This document shows positions 1-10,358 of a DNA stretch of 64,000 bases, in pieces. A program made the translations under genes and the position numbers. The stretch lies in NCBI GenBank assembly GCA_025617745.1, contig CM046861.1, positions 13,540,516 to 13,604,515 of the forward strand. The letters run 5' to 3'. The stretch comes from Heliocidaris erythrogramma (Eukaryota > Echinodermata > Echinoidea > Camarodonta > Echinometridae). The notes under the pieces were generated by a model, which was given only the letters and a program-made list of their open reading frames with translations, made no database searches and had not been told where the DNA came from. The first letter of the stretch is position 1. Each line of letters opens with the position of its first letter.

Positions 1-147
1 GCTTATTATTAGTAGTAGTAGTCGTTATCATTGTCATCATTATTGTTGTATAGAGTATATTATCATGTATATCATAACTTCAGTCTTTTTTGTTTGTTTG
101 CTGTTCCTTTCAGGGATATTAGTAATCTATGAATATGTGCAGCCTAC

Positions 148-309
148 CTGGTATTGCAGTACGACAAATTTCTGCTCGCCGTTCTTCCCGCCTCGTGTGT
201 CGATCTGACACGTATCGCATACGCTTTCACGCAGGGACGCGATGGTGTCGGTCGCGTCCGTGTCGAATGTGTACCGGAGCTTGTTGTGGACGACGAAGAT
301 GCGCAACAT
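148..309 (-). CDS. Putative first coding exon of a ubiquitin-like-domain protein
   Basis: The exon reads 54 codons from an ATG at 309 to a CAG|GTAGGC donor (phase 0). The peptide starts MLRIFVVHNKLRYTFDTD and continues through DATDTIASLRESV. This has the shape of a ubiquitin-like fold: a first beta hairpin, a D-x-T-I-x-x-L helix start, then a second strand FVVLQY. The N-terminus and spacing recall ANKUB1-type proteins (ubiquitin-like domain followed by ankyrin repeats), but only this exon is visible and the gene runs off the left edge. The family call is inference from the pattern. Codon use is GC-richer than the surrounding DNA, which supports coding. An alternative is an unrelated short exon. 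Confidence 0.45.
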
Positions 310-884
310 GGTGGTCGTCTACGTGTTCGATGTCGGTATGAAAAAACTCCTGAGCAGGGCTAGGTAGATGGTATATGCCTACTGCCCCCGTCGATGGGAT
401 GGGTTTCAGTGAAACGCAGTTTGCATGCTGGATGCAAGCGATGTAAAATGGACGCCAATTATGTGATCTGCATGAAGAGACAGAAAGCAAATTGAAAGTA
501 CGGCTCAATTAATAAGGCTTACTTGAAAGCTCTCTAGTGGAATAGGTGACTGGTGTTTTTGTTTGTTGTTGATTTTTTTAAACTTCAAAGCGACTTAAAC
601 AACAATTTACCTGCTAGGTTAGGCAATCACACACGATTTGAATGATCATTATAAATATGGAAATTCTCAATAAAGTCGAACTCTTGAACTATTAAAAAAA
701 ATCAACTTATAGTTTTACCATTCCGTAGAGAACAGATTAAAAGAATAATAAATAGAAAGTCTATATTCAGAAACAGATAACGTTGGTAGGTAATTGTTTG
801 TACTTTAAAGTCGGCTTGTAATTTATAATATAGTTTTCATTATTCAGCACACACGATTGGATATGCGTCACCTAAATATAATCA
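310..884. other. Gene-free stretch upstream of the ubiquitin-like exon
   Basis: Nothing recognisable apart from AT-rich DNA. The first part would be the 5' leader and promoter side of the minus-strand exon at 148-309. No clear TATA box or CpG-rich core was found by eye. Confidence 0.4.
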
Positions 885-955
885 CCTATATATATATATT
901 TATATAAATATATAGGTGATTATATACATGTATATATATATATATATATATGTGA
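885..955. repeat. (TA)n microsatellite with inverted flanks
   Basis: Alternating TA tracts, with the words ATCACCTATATATA and TATATAGGTGAT facing each other (around 880-925), form an AT-rich fold-back at the outer edge of the tRNA palindrome that follows. Confidence 0.8.
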
Positions 956-1045
956 TAGAAATTGCGAGAATAACGTTGCGTAGCTCAATCAAAGTTCCCC
1001 AGAGCTGTCCTCCCTTTTTGAAATTTTTTGCAAAGGCTGAAAAAA

Positions 1046-1117
1046 TGTCTCCGCCGGGAATCGAACCCGGGTCGTTGGCTTAGAACGCCAATGCCTTAAC
1101 CACTAGACCACGGAGAC
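1046..1117 (-). tRNA. tRNA-Arg-like gene, anticodon TCT
   Basis: A 72-nt cloverleaf can be drawn completely. The acceptor GTCTCCG/CGGAGAC pairs 7 of 7. There is a four-pair D stem, an anticodon stem TTGGC/GCCAA with loop GTTCTAA (U33, anticodon UCU), a T stem CCGGG/CCCGG with loop TTCGATT, and discriminator A. Internal A and B boxes are present, and a T6 run follows directly, as a Pol III terminator. The G at position 32 is unusual. Because it occurs as an inverted duplicate with conserved flanks it may be a mobile tRNA-derived unit rather than a housekeeping gene. Confidence 0.7.
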
Positions 1118-1220
1118 GGGTTAGTGGTTTCGGCGACACCAGATTCAATTGACCGACAGATTGACAAATCCTCAACCTTATTAATTAATTCCTTTGTTAA
1201 TTCCTTATTAATTAATTCCT

Positions 1221-1259
1221 TCTAAGCCAACGACCCGGGTTCGATTCCCGGCGGAGACA
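1221..1259 (+). pseudogene. 3' half of the tRNA(UCU)-like gene
   Basis: Identical to the anticodon-loop to discriminator part of the neighbouring tRNA copies, starting at TCTAAGCC. The 5' half is replaced by TTAATTAATTCC repeats. It carries the same downstream T-run and flank. Confidence 0.8.
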
Positions 1260-1589
1260 TTTTTTCAGCCTTTGCAAAAATTTCAAAAAGGGAGGACAGC
1301 TCTGGGGAACTTTGATTGAGCTACGCAACGTTATTCTCGCAATTTCTTTCACATTTGTATTTATTTCCACGAGATTTGCCAAAGCTGTTGTATATGTTAT
1401 TTCCTTACACTTGTTAATAATTATTCTAATGTATACATGTATTCAAAGCATTCGCTTGGATCCAGCTGAGGCACGCGGCTTGTCTTTGTTCAAAACTCAC
1501 CTGCCCCCGACAAAGGAATTAATTAATAAGGTTGAGGATTTGTCAATCTGTCGGTCAATTGAATCTGGTGTCGCCGAAACCACTAACCC

Positions 1590-1661
1590 GTCTCCGTGGT
1601 CTAGTGGTTAAGGCATTGGCGTTCTAAGCCAACGACCCGGGTTCGATTCCCGGCGGAGACA
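1590..1661 (+). tRNA. tRNA-Arg-like gene, anticodon TCT (inverted copy)
   Basis: Same 72-nt sequence as the minus copy at 1046-1117, with a perfect acceptor stem and anticodon TCT, followed by ATTTTTTC. Conservation of all stems in both arms means either recent duplication or gene conversion between the arms. Whether it is charged and used cannot be told from sequence. Confidence 0.7.
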
Positions 1662-1800
1662 TTTTTTCAGCCTTTGCAAAAATTTCAAAAAGGGAGGACA
1701 GCTCTGGGGAACTTTGATTGAGCTACGCAACGTTATTCTCGCAATTTCTTTCACATTTGTATTTATTTCCACGAGATTTGCCAAAGCTGTTGTAAATGTT

Positions 1801-2593
1801 ATTTCCTTACACTTATATATATATATATATATATGATGCTTGTTGAAACCTTTTCTTTTTGTATGAAATATCGACTTTTATTTTTCGCCATCCATCCATT
1901 GCTTCCCAGCCCCCCTCAATTTTTTTTTCTAATCCATTTATTAAAGAGTCTCAATATTGCAGGTGTGCGGGAGGCAGTTACTCTTGCGGACACAAATCAC
2001 AATATCCGTGTGTGATGTCGATATACCCAATCGCAATTTATCTTTGCGAAAGACCTTCTGTAATTTTCTTCTCGAGTACTCATTACTATGACAACGGCGT
2101 CATTTACACAACGCTGTTGCTAGGTGACGGATCAGTGCAAGCAAGCAAGCAATCTCCCAAGATGATAAGAATGTCATTGCAATGAAATAAACATCCCCTG
2201 TCATTACCCATGGGTCTACGTTATGAATGGTTCATAACTGGCATGTATAAGTGTTAATGTCTCCCATAAATGTAGTGTACCGTAATGCTGTAACTATTCT
2301 AAGCTAAGATTTAATTCTCTCTTCATGTTCTTATAATATTTTGTTCAGTACATGCATCACGACTTGAAATAAAAAGTGCATGTATATTCACACAGAAATC
2401 TTTGAAAAAAGTCGAATAATTACCACTTCTGTGGTTAGAAATAATGACTGAAATTTTATGATGACTAATAGGATTTTTGAGAAATTCAAATATCTTCAAA
2501 ACTATAACGCAACTTCGATGTTGCAAGACAGTTGCATTCAAGTTTTAGAATTGGGACGGTTTCTGTAGGTTAGTATTTTAAGTATACCCAGAC
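1801..2593. other. No confident gene; one weak possible exon
   Basis: A TA microsatellite lies near 1815-1835. From 1963 an acceptor-like TTGCAG precedes 74 open codons to a stop at 2183-2185, followed by an AATAAA-like word (near 2187). The peptide matches nothing I recognise, so I do not call it a gene. Confidence 0.25.
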
Positions 2594-2811
2594 GTTGTAA
2601 TTCCGGACAGGTTGTAAATCCGGACAGGTCATGTTTAAACAGTAAATCGAACAACTTTTCATGCAAATTGTCACAAATCTTTCACAGGATAGGTTGAAAA
2701 TCATGTGAATTGCAAATATTCACTGGTTTTAGTGTTACTTGATGCATGTTTATCGTAAAATCTGACGGTAAAATTGACAGGCTAATTTTGTTAAGTGTCC
2801 GGAAATGCAAC
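2594..2811. mobile_element. Short TIR element (MITE-like)
   Basis: Ends GTTGTAATTCCGGACA (2594-2609) and TGTCCGGAAATGCAAC (2796-2811) are inverted with two mismatches. A second copy of the left motif follows at once (GTTGTAAATCCGGACA, 2611). There is no coding capacity and no target duplication that I can defend. Confidence 0.45.
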
Positions 2812-5800
2812 CCCCATCCTACTATACTCTTTGTAGGCGCACTCTAGCGCGAAACGGCTTGTACTGTATGGCGTATTCCGAGATCCTGTTGATATTCTAC
2901 TTGCAAAATTTGTCAGCTTCATGATCTAAAATTTCAGACTTTGAAAAATCATACGTGGTTCGAATTTCACGACACATGGAACACCATTTACCTCCAATTT
3001 CGTGTAATAGAAAACTTAGGTGAAACTGATATGACCTATTAAAACGAAACTCGAGCTATAATGTTTATCAGGAAATGGATATGACAAAACAGAGGCTACT
3101 GTGACCTATTATAATATTATGCTCTTTATGCAAAACCTAAAATCAGTTTGCTATGATTTGCAGTCATGAAGCACCAAAACCTGAAATTTTTGTCACTGTG
3201 AGATATCAAGATTTTTCGCAAGATTGTTTTTCTCGAAATGATAGGCCTATTGGTCAGTATTTCTGCACTTTGGAATGATTTTTTCCTTTGTATCCCAGAA
3301 GAATAAAAGCCTTATATTACATGATTTATCAGTTAATTGTGTTTGTAAAGTCCATTATTAAGTGATTAAATGCATTTCAACTGACTTTATCTCCTCTGAC
3401 AATACTGAGTTTACGGTTCAACAGGATAGCGTTGTTGAGTTGTAAACATATTGGCATTTACCCCTAAATGTTCCTACATTTTATATACATGAGGAAGCAA
3501 AGTTCTGCCAAATTGCACAAATTTCATATTTTTTCTCTTTAAGAATAAAGAGAAAAATTTCCAAACTCTTGATTTGTACTTAATCATGATAATGTAAAAC
3601 GTTGACAGGCGTTCTTGTGGAAATAGCAATGCTCAATTGACCTATTATAATATTATGCTCTTTATTGTACGTCCAAACTTCTGTTTTTAGCAGTTTCCCG
3701 TTAATTTTGTTTGCTTCCTTTAGTCAGAGTAGTTAGGGCAGTATTTACGACCTATTTTCTGCCCTTTATATAGCGTAATCCTATAGCGGTTAACCTAAAT
3801 ATCAATAGAACATTTATGTTGTATGAGGAAATGCAGAGACAGAAAAAAATCCGTAGGTCGAATATGATTAAGGATCATGTAATCGAGCTCCTATATCTGA
3901 CATAAAAGTCGGACAGAATACTTAGAAATATGAAGTAATATTTCATTAATAAAAATCTATAGAGTTTTGTTATTGTGTGCTCCAGTTCTGAAAAATCATT
4001 TTTTTTTTGGGGGGGGGGGGGGATATCCTATATTCTTCTCTTTATTGTGCAAAACCTCTTAAATTTTGTAACATATTCGTACGAGCCATGATGAGTATTT
4101 CAAAATAATATTTTTAGTGTAAAGCACCATATTTAATGCAATACAGTTTATTTTGTCACCATGCTGCTGGACGCCTCTGCCCATAACGGTTTCTACTTTT
4201 CAGCGGTATTGAAATTAAACACGGAGAATCATGCTAGCATAACACCAGCACATAACTATATCAAATTTATGCATAAAATGGTCAAAATGAAATTACTTAC
4301 CAACAGTTTGCTATGGTTATCCTTTGATTTAGTATATAACCTAGTATTGTTTTCGCAGTATAATTATCCTTCATAGATGTCACAATTCTAGTCGTCAATA
4401 TACCGGTGTAATTACACGTGTCAGGTCAGCCCTCTTGTCTAAAAGTGTCTCAATGCCAGGAATTCTCTGAAAATTTTTCTGCTTCTGCAGAACAAATAAG
4501 ATTATATTTTATCATAAGATAAAATTCCAGTGTCAACTGTCTTTTAAAAATACCTTCCAAGTTGAAAGAAGAAGAGTATTATACACCTCGCGAAAAGGAA
4601 ATGAAGTTGGAGCAAACTCTGAAGGCCTCGAAGAAGTTTGCATACTCTCACCCTAATCTATTATGGATCAACGAATAGAAAGTGTAAACAGCCAAGCGTT
4701 GTCAAGCAAGAGCCATAGGTATAGCTAGCGATGAGAGTCACTCTTCATGTGGGGGCCGATATAGCAGATCGATATCTGGTATTCCGGAACACGTCTGCAG
4801 CGCGCAAAGAAAAAACCAAGTTGGTCGTCTCCTCGGCTGAGCTGCTGCTACAGATGTATGGATCGCGGATCGCCAAGTCGCAATATTGATTTTATAAATA
4901 ATAAATGAAGAATATACATATGAAGGTGACCGGGGAAGAAAGGGCGGCTCTCGGCCTGTTTGTGTTTCGTTGTAAGAAAAATAGTGATTTCTGAATTATT
5001 GAAAGTAGGCATACATAAGAAGTTTATTAAAAGACCAACTTTCCCTATCACCTTAATTTATTATCAATTGTCGACACTCTACTATAAATATAACCAACTT
5101 TTCCGACACAATGATTGTCAGATAATGCTCTTGAACACCCTACCGTCATTTTTTCCTAAAAGTTTTCTGCTGTCGCAATGCGACCTGCAAAGATCGTGTT
5201 GCAATGTATTTTGCGAAGTGAAAATTTGAAGAAAAAATATGTACCTCCGAACAAAGGAGGCCCCCAAAATGTTTAAAGACAAATGTAGGCATACATTATA
5301 ATCACTGGAAAGGGATGCTGAAGGGGCGGTGGTGGCACATCAGGTGTTTCTTTTGACTTAATTGTCAGATTTGGATTTGTTGGATGGGAAAGTGTCTCCC
5401 GCGCTCCTGGAACCGTCACTGCCCAAATTACAAGGGAGTGTTGACAAGAGCAAGGGTAATTAATTGAGAGAAAGATAGAGAGAGAGAGAGCGCGCGAACG
5501 ATGACCGGGTTGAAACAAAGAAGCAGAAACGGAGAAGAAACCTTGTTGACAAACAGCTAGTTTTTAACCCACTCATGGTATTTTCTTTTCTTGATCATAT
5601 CAAACTCTAGCGTTCCATACTGCAAGACAGCTCGTTTCATACATGACTGGTTTATTTTAAAAGGCCCCATTCTCCCCCACAGTTCCCCGTAGATCAATGG
5701 GTCGCTAGAGAGGGTAGGTAAGCCCTGTTACGTGCTTGTTTGGTAAAAGAGCTAACAATAAGACTCATAGACAAAAACATTCCCATTCTATCGATTCTTT

Positions 5801-6770
5801 GACGCTTCAATAAACCTCCTTTGACAGTTTGATATCTTTCTGATACCCCTTAAGATTTTAATCTCATACTGCGTCGCAGAGCTGAACAGTTGATGTAAAG
5901 GGAGACAATGCATTGAATGAAATGAACCGTTGGGGGTAAAAAAAAAAAAAAAATTATCTCATAACATTTTCGAGGCGTGATGGGGGCAGATTCACAAAGA
6001 CAAAGAAAAATGTTGACACATGGAATATGTATTATTTGAGGAGCCTCTCATCAGTAGTAGCGGAGCTAGGAATTATGGCGCTTGGGGCAAATAATAAAAC
6101 ATGCCCAAACTTATCTACGTTATTGTACAAGCGGGAGAGCAAAGCGACCGAGCGATATTTTTTTTTACCTCCCCCACAAAACCTCAGCAATTTCTCACGC
6201 ATTTTACCCAGGAAAATTGCAATTGAGGACTGCGATCAAGGGGTAGAAGTTCGAATTTCGAACATTGATAAACGGTTTTTCTATTTACTTCCTTCTCAAA
6301 TTGGCTCAACATTGACGGAAACCCTTGTGAAATAGTCAGATTTCTTTCAAATGTTGAACCTAAGTTTGCAAATACTATTTTATACGCTTTATCCTATATT
6401 GGGCCGAAATATCTAACAAGAGGCTGGTGATGCGTGATAGCCAGCAAAGCAACGAGTTTTTCAAATTTCAAATTTTGAACCCTTAAAAAAGCTATTTATA
6501 AACTATATCCTTTACATGTTTACTGGGGCGCAAATTACGAGATCCTGGAGCAAATGTTATGTGAGGTAGAAAAGCGACCGAGCTTTTAACAATTTTTTTT
6601 TCATTTTGAACCCTAAAAAACTGCATTTCTAATGCATTTCCTTTGATTGGGGGCGCATAATCTTTAATGATGGTAGCTTTCCTTCATTTTCCCCTCCTTT
6701 TCTTTCTCTCTTTCCCGTTTTGCGCCCCTTTTAGTGCCACCCGGGGCACGTAGATACGCCACTACCATAG
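2812..6770. other. Gene-poor stretch with small repeats
   Basis: No gene is recognised. The phrase GACCTATTATAATATTATGC occurs at about 3102 and 3640, indicating degenerate local repetition. Homopolymers lie at 3999-4021 (T then G) and 5940-5954 (A). A GA tract is at 5474-5490. At 4560-4678 (plus) a short charged reading frame ending SHPNLLWINE looks codon-like but has no match I can name. Confidence 0.4.
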
Positions 6771-7335
6771 GCGTAGCCAGGGGGGCACAAGGGGGCCATG
6801 GCCCCCTACTCAGCCCCTTAAAAAAAGCGAGAGCGAAAAAGTGGCGGAAGTGAGAGAAAAAAAAGCCTATAAAAGGCGCCGTTATCTTTCAATCAAAATT
6901 TGCTAAAGCGTCAGAGGGGAAGGGGCAAATAACCCCCTCCCTGCACCCATCCCTGTTACATACAGTGCAATATTGCGTCCAAATAATTGAAAAGCAGCCA
7001 GGGTGTCGAACTATAACTTTCCTCCTAAGAAATTGTTTGCTACGAGCCGTTATCTTTCTCTCAAATTTGCTAAAACGTCAGAGCTTTCGCGCTTTGCGCG
7101 GGAGGGGGGAACTTCCTCCCTCCCTGCACCTACCCCTGTTACATATTACAGTGCAGTATTGCGTCCAAATAAGTGAAAAGCAGTCCGGGCGTCGAACAAC
7201 TTTCCGCCTAAAAAAAGGTGCTAAGAGCCTTCTTAGTTATCTTTCTCTCAAATTTGCTATAAAACCCACCCCAGGGGAGCACGCTTGGCGTGCGCAGCAC
7301 CAATTACGCACGCATCGCGTTCTCACAACCGCCCC
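6771..7335. repeat. Degenerate tandem repeat of about 185 bp in a dispersed element
   Basis: The block AATTTGCTAAARCGTCAGAG ... CCCTGTTACATA ... GCGTCCAAATAA occurs twice (about 6895-7070 and 7060-7250), with a third partial copy to 7270. It is preceded by GGCGTAGCCAGGGGG, and that phrase returns in part at 7706-7775 (CTGGCTACGCGG, CTGGCTACACC), so the borders look like inverted ends of a dispersed element. Confidence 0.55.
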
Positions 7336-7479
7336 CTAAAATTTTGTTGTGTGTGTTTATAGGTAAGAGACCTACCCTCTCTCGTTCCTTGTCTCCCTTC
7401 CTTCCCTGTCCCTTTCTCTCCTTTTATGTTCTGTCTATCCGGTTTATGTATTCTTACGTTCCTTTTTTATAGATACACT

Positions 7480-7705
7480 ATTTCTGCAACTATAAGTTAT
7501 AGGGGGCTGCAATCTACAAGGCCAGCTTTTAGCAGTCCCCTCCACGATTAACCTAGTTTATAATGTTTTTATGTCTATTGTACGTTGTAAACCAATTACA
7601 TGTAATGTCGTTAAGTTTCATTATTTTGCTTAAACATGGCAAACCCATGTATTTAATTTTTGTTGGAAGTGGAAAAAACGAAATGAAATGAAATGAAAAA
7701 TGAAA
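7480..7705 (+). mobile_element. Probable LINE 3' end
   Basis: Non-coding sequence ending in a short direct-repeat tail (GAAATGAAATGAAATGAAAA). Non-LTR elements of the CR1/L2 type commonly end in such a microsatellite tail. No RT sequence is attached, so this is a 5'-truncated copy. Confidence 0.4.
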
Positions 7706-8074
7706 TCCTGGCTACGCGGTTGGATTCTTCACGTCTGCCCCCCTAACCCGTTGAAATATCCTGGCTACACCAGTGGCCACTACCCCTGAGAGGCAAAATA
7801 AGCCAACCGGCGAATTCCCAATTTTGAGCAAAACAAAATATTAACAGTTTAAACGAATGTTGTAGAAGAATTTGTACACTCCCTACAAGGAAACTGTCGG
7901 CGTTAAAGTACATCCACGATAATCATAATAATGTCAATCAGAAAAATACTCTGATCTAAACCTGAATGAAGTGCATGTATCTTATTTTTTAAAACAAAAT
8001 ATCGGTTAGCTAACTTTGCCTGTCAGCGGGGGACTGCAAACAAACGGGAAAGAAATTCATGAACGCAATCTTAC

Positions 8075-8255
8075 CTGAATAAACTGAGGGGCATCATTTC
8101 TTTCTTCTGACCAGCCTCCACGTAACTTTCCTTCAAGAGCTATGTTTATCCGCCCTCTACGTGGGCATTGATTAGAGTCATATCTACTCGAAGCACTGAA
8201 GCTCGAATCTGAGATGGTCCCATTTTCTCTGCCAAAGGGGCATCGGGGAAGACAT
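8075..8255 (-). CDS. Internal exon encoding the first half of an F5/8 type C (discoidin) domain
   Basis: On the minus strand the exon is bounded by a CACAG acceptor and a CAG|GTAAGA donor. It gives 60 full codons (phase 2 in, phase 0 out). The peptide includes PFGRENGTISDSSFSASSRY, then NQCPRRGRINI, then LRGGWSEERNDAPQFIQ. This matches the discoidin pattern: E-N-G-x-I-S-D-S, S-A-S-S, a G-R-x-N step, G-G-W, then the run into the hydrophobic Q-x-x-Q-V strand that the next exon would supply. Discoidin domains are extracellular carbohydrate- or lipid-binding modules. The rest of the domain should lie at lower coordinates on the same strand, but I did not find it in the window. It may be beyond the left edge, or this may be an orphan exon. 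Confidence 0.7.
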
Positions 8256-8699
8256 CTGTGCATGAAAAGTAATCTGGGTTTTTAAACATTTTTTTTCCTT
8301 TAACATAAACTAAATAAATAGATAACATGAAAACATGAGTTCAAAATACCGTGCATGCATCCGTCTAAGACATTTCATTTCATTACCTTTTCATTTTTTT
8401 GTTAACTTACAGAATGAAATATGAAACAGAGAACTCTGTTCGTGCTGTCCTTAAAAAAGTCAAATAATATTTCTAAATCATTTACGTCTCAGGTACCCTC
8501 TGCATCCGTTCATTTGTAATTCAATTCATGAGACTGTATAAAGAAAGATTTTCATGAATATGAATTGTATAACACAGGGAACCCCCGCATTGCAATCTGA
8601 AACAAAAAATGATTTTTTTTTAGTACCGACTGTAATAAAGACCATAGTTTCATTATGAAAAAAAAAAATATATATATATATATATAATATATATATATG

Positions 8700-8792
8700 T
8701 GAAAGAAATTGCGAGAATAACGTTGCGTAGCTCAATCAAAGTTCCCCAGAGCTGTCCTCCCTTTTTGAAATTTTTTGCAAAGGCTGAAAAAT
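8700..8792 (-). repeat. Flank of the 1-kb tRNA element, without its tRNA head
   Basis: Nearly identical to 956-1045 (and inverted to 1660-1760), bordered by a (TA)n tract. In place of the tRNA the sequence switches to unrelated DNA after TGAAAAATG. This shows that the flank moves or is copied independently of the tRNA. Confidence 0.75.
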
Positions 8793-8895
8793 GCAAAATA
8801 TTGCCCTCTTCCGGGTTTTCCCCATAGACCAATGTGCTAAAAAAGAGGGCAACATTTTTGTCATATTCCACCCTTTCTTGTCAGTGCGCTTTTAA

Positions 8896-8940
8896 TCAAA
8901 GTGACAATGACAATGACAATGACAATGATGACAATGGATT
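8896..8940. repeat. GACAAT microsatellite
   Basis: Several near-perfect copies of the 6-mer GACAAT. Confidence 0.8.
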
Positions 8941-9267
8941 TTTTTTTCTTATGTAACTCTTATTCGGGCATTGAAGAAAATCAAGCAAGTTACACATTGA
9001 AATCAAAGAAAAAAGTTCAATGAAAAAAAATTGTTCTGCTGAAATTTAACAATTTTGTACGCGTTAAAGTGTACAAAGGTTTAAACAATGGTTACGCGCG
9101 GTAACAATTTACGTCACAATTTCTTGGCCTAGATTACATATATGTATGAATAACCTGAAATCTGAAGGACTGACAGCTAGGCAAACAGACTTGTTTGTAA
9201 TTGCTAAACAACAGGCATATAGATGATATAGATCCGAGGTAATAATAATTATATTGACTGGATCTAC

Positions 9268-9445
9268 TTTGGTAGGCGAGCGTCTGTTGGAGTTGGGCTT
9301 GAGCTTCGTCTTCATCTTCTCCTTCCACCTCCATGATTTCCCCAACTTCCCCCTGGTCATTATCAGAATCATCTTTGTCTTCTCCTGATGATGATGAGGC
9401 AGTATCGTCGACCTCAAATTCTAGGTCAAGGATTGGTTCAATCAT
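9268..9445 (-). CDS. Possible acidic first exon
   Basis: From an ATG at 9445 there are 59 codons, strongly acidic and Ser-rich (EFEVDDTASSSSGEDKDD, then EVEGEDEDEAQAQLQQ), followed by a weak AAA|GTAGAT donor. Composition shifts abruptly to AT-rich non-coding sequence at that point. No domain is recognised; acidic low-complexity N-termini occur in many nuclear or cytosolic proteins. A chance open frame is possible. Confidence 0.35.
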
Positions 9446-9588
9446 GTTTGATGATTGTTAGGCTTTTAGGTTTGACAGAGTACACGCACACAGTCGAGTT
9501 CTCCTTCAACTGACGTCACACAAACAAAGCACTTTCAGTGCTGCGTTCGGTGAATGTTCGGCAAAGTCCGGAAAGTTCGCGTTATATC

Positions 9589-9835
9589 GTCATCGGAAAA
9601 AGTCTTTAAAAGAACCATGTTGCCCTCGTCTTCGACTCGGGGCAATATGATTCTGTTGCGGGCAATATATTCTGATATCCCCCTCAAGCCAGTCAATATT
9701 ATATAATTATTACCTATATAAGGCATTTTAGCGGCGCATTAAAAACGCATATTTTTGTCCGCTTGATTTGCGCGTGCAATATGAGAGGATATTGCACGGA
9801 ACGCTGAATTCCCCAGAGGCTACAGTACTAAACTT
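9589..9835. repeat. Dispersed repeat, inverted copy at 32880-33105
   Basis: Landmarks CGGGCAATATATTCTGATAT, GCGCATTAAAAACGCATATT and GGAATTCAGCGTTCCG (read as its inverse here) are shared with 32880-33105 in the opposite orientation over roughly 230 bp at high identity. No coding capacity. Confidence 0.8.
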
Positions 9836-10059
9836 GCCGTGCAATATTATGCCGTATTTTGTCTGGTCTATTTGCGTACGCGCAAATAATGCTACGCATA
9901 CACACATACTCACATGACGTCATAAAGAGGTTATAAGTTAAACTTGTTTATCTCAATGAAGTTTGATGAGGTTGGTTAAATGAGTTATATTAAGTTCTAA
10001 AACATTTTCCTGTAGGGTATAGATAATAATAATTATATTGGATGGCTTTATTTATTTAT

Positions 10060-10350
10060 TTATTTATTATTATTTTTTTTTAAGGGGGGGGGGGAGGGGG
10101 TTAGGGAGGTTACTGGAAGAGTAAAGCACATATCAAGCACCACCACCACATACCCACCCCCACCCATCACCTTCACCAACAACCCCTCCAGCACCACCAA
10201 CTCCACCAATACCACGTAACTTCCACCACCTCCATCACCACCACTACTACCACCACCTCCACTACCCATACCATATCCACAACCAACAATCACCACATTA
10301 TAATCACATAAAAAGTTTCGAGCCGGCTCATTTTCATTTCAGATAAATAA
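10060..10350. repeat. CCACCA-rich low-complexity sequence; left part of a duplicated segment
   Basis: Contains CACCACTACTACCACCACC and the phrase TACCCATACCATATCCACAA followed by AAAAGTTTCGAGCC. The same succession occurs at 33590-34070. The two loci are paralogous; this copy is interrupted by the insertion described next. Confidence 0.8.
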
Positions 10351-10358
10351 GGGGGCAT

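Larger units (their letters stand above)
956..1800. repeat. Palindromic locus with inverted tRNA(UCU)-bearing copies
   Basis: The left arm (about 956-1190, minus orientation) and right arm (about 1525-1760, plus orientation) are near-perfect reverse complements. Each contains a full tRNA-like gene plus the same flank, with landmarks GGGAGGACAGCTCTGGGG and GCTACGCAACGTTATTCTCG. A third, partial plus copy (1221 onward) sits between them and keeps only the 3' half of the tRNA. The junction is marked by short repeats of TTAATTAATTCC. The flank without a tRNA head recurs at 8700-8792, so it belongs to a dispersed element. Confidence 0.75.

Noticed and set aside
6965-7339. 124-codon frame
   Set aside because: Runs through a tandemly repeated non-coding element and contains the same phrase twice.
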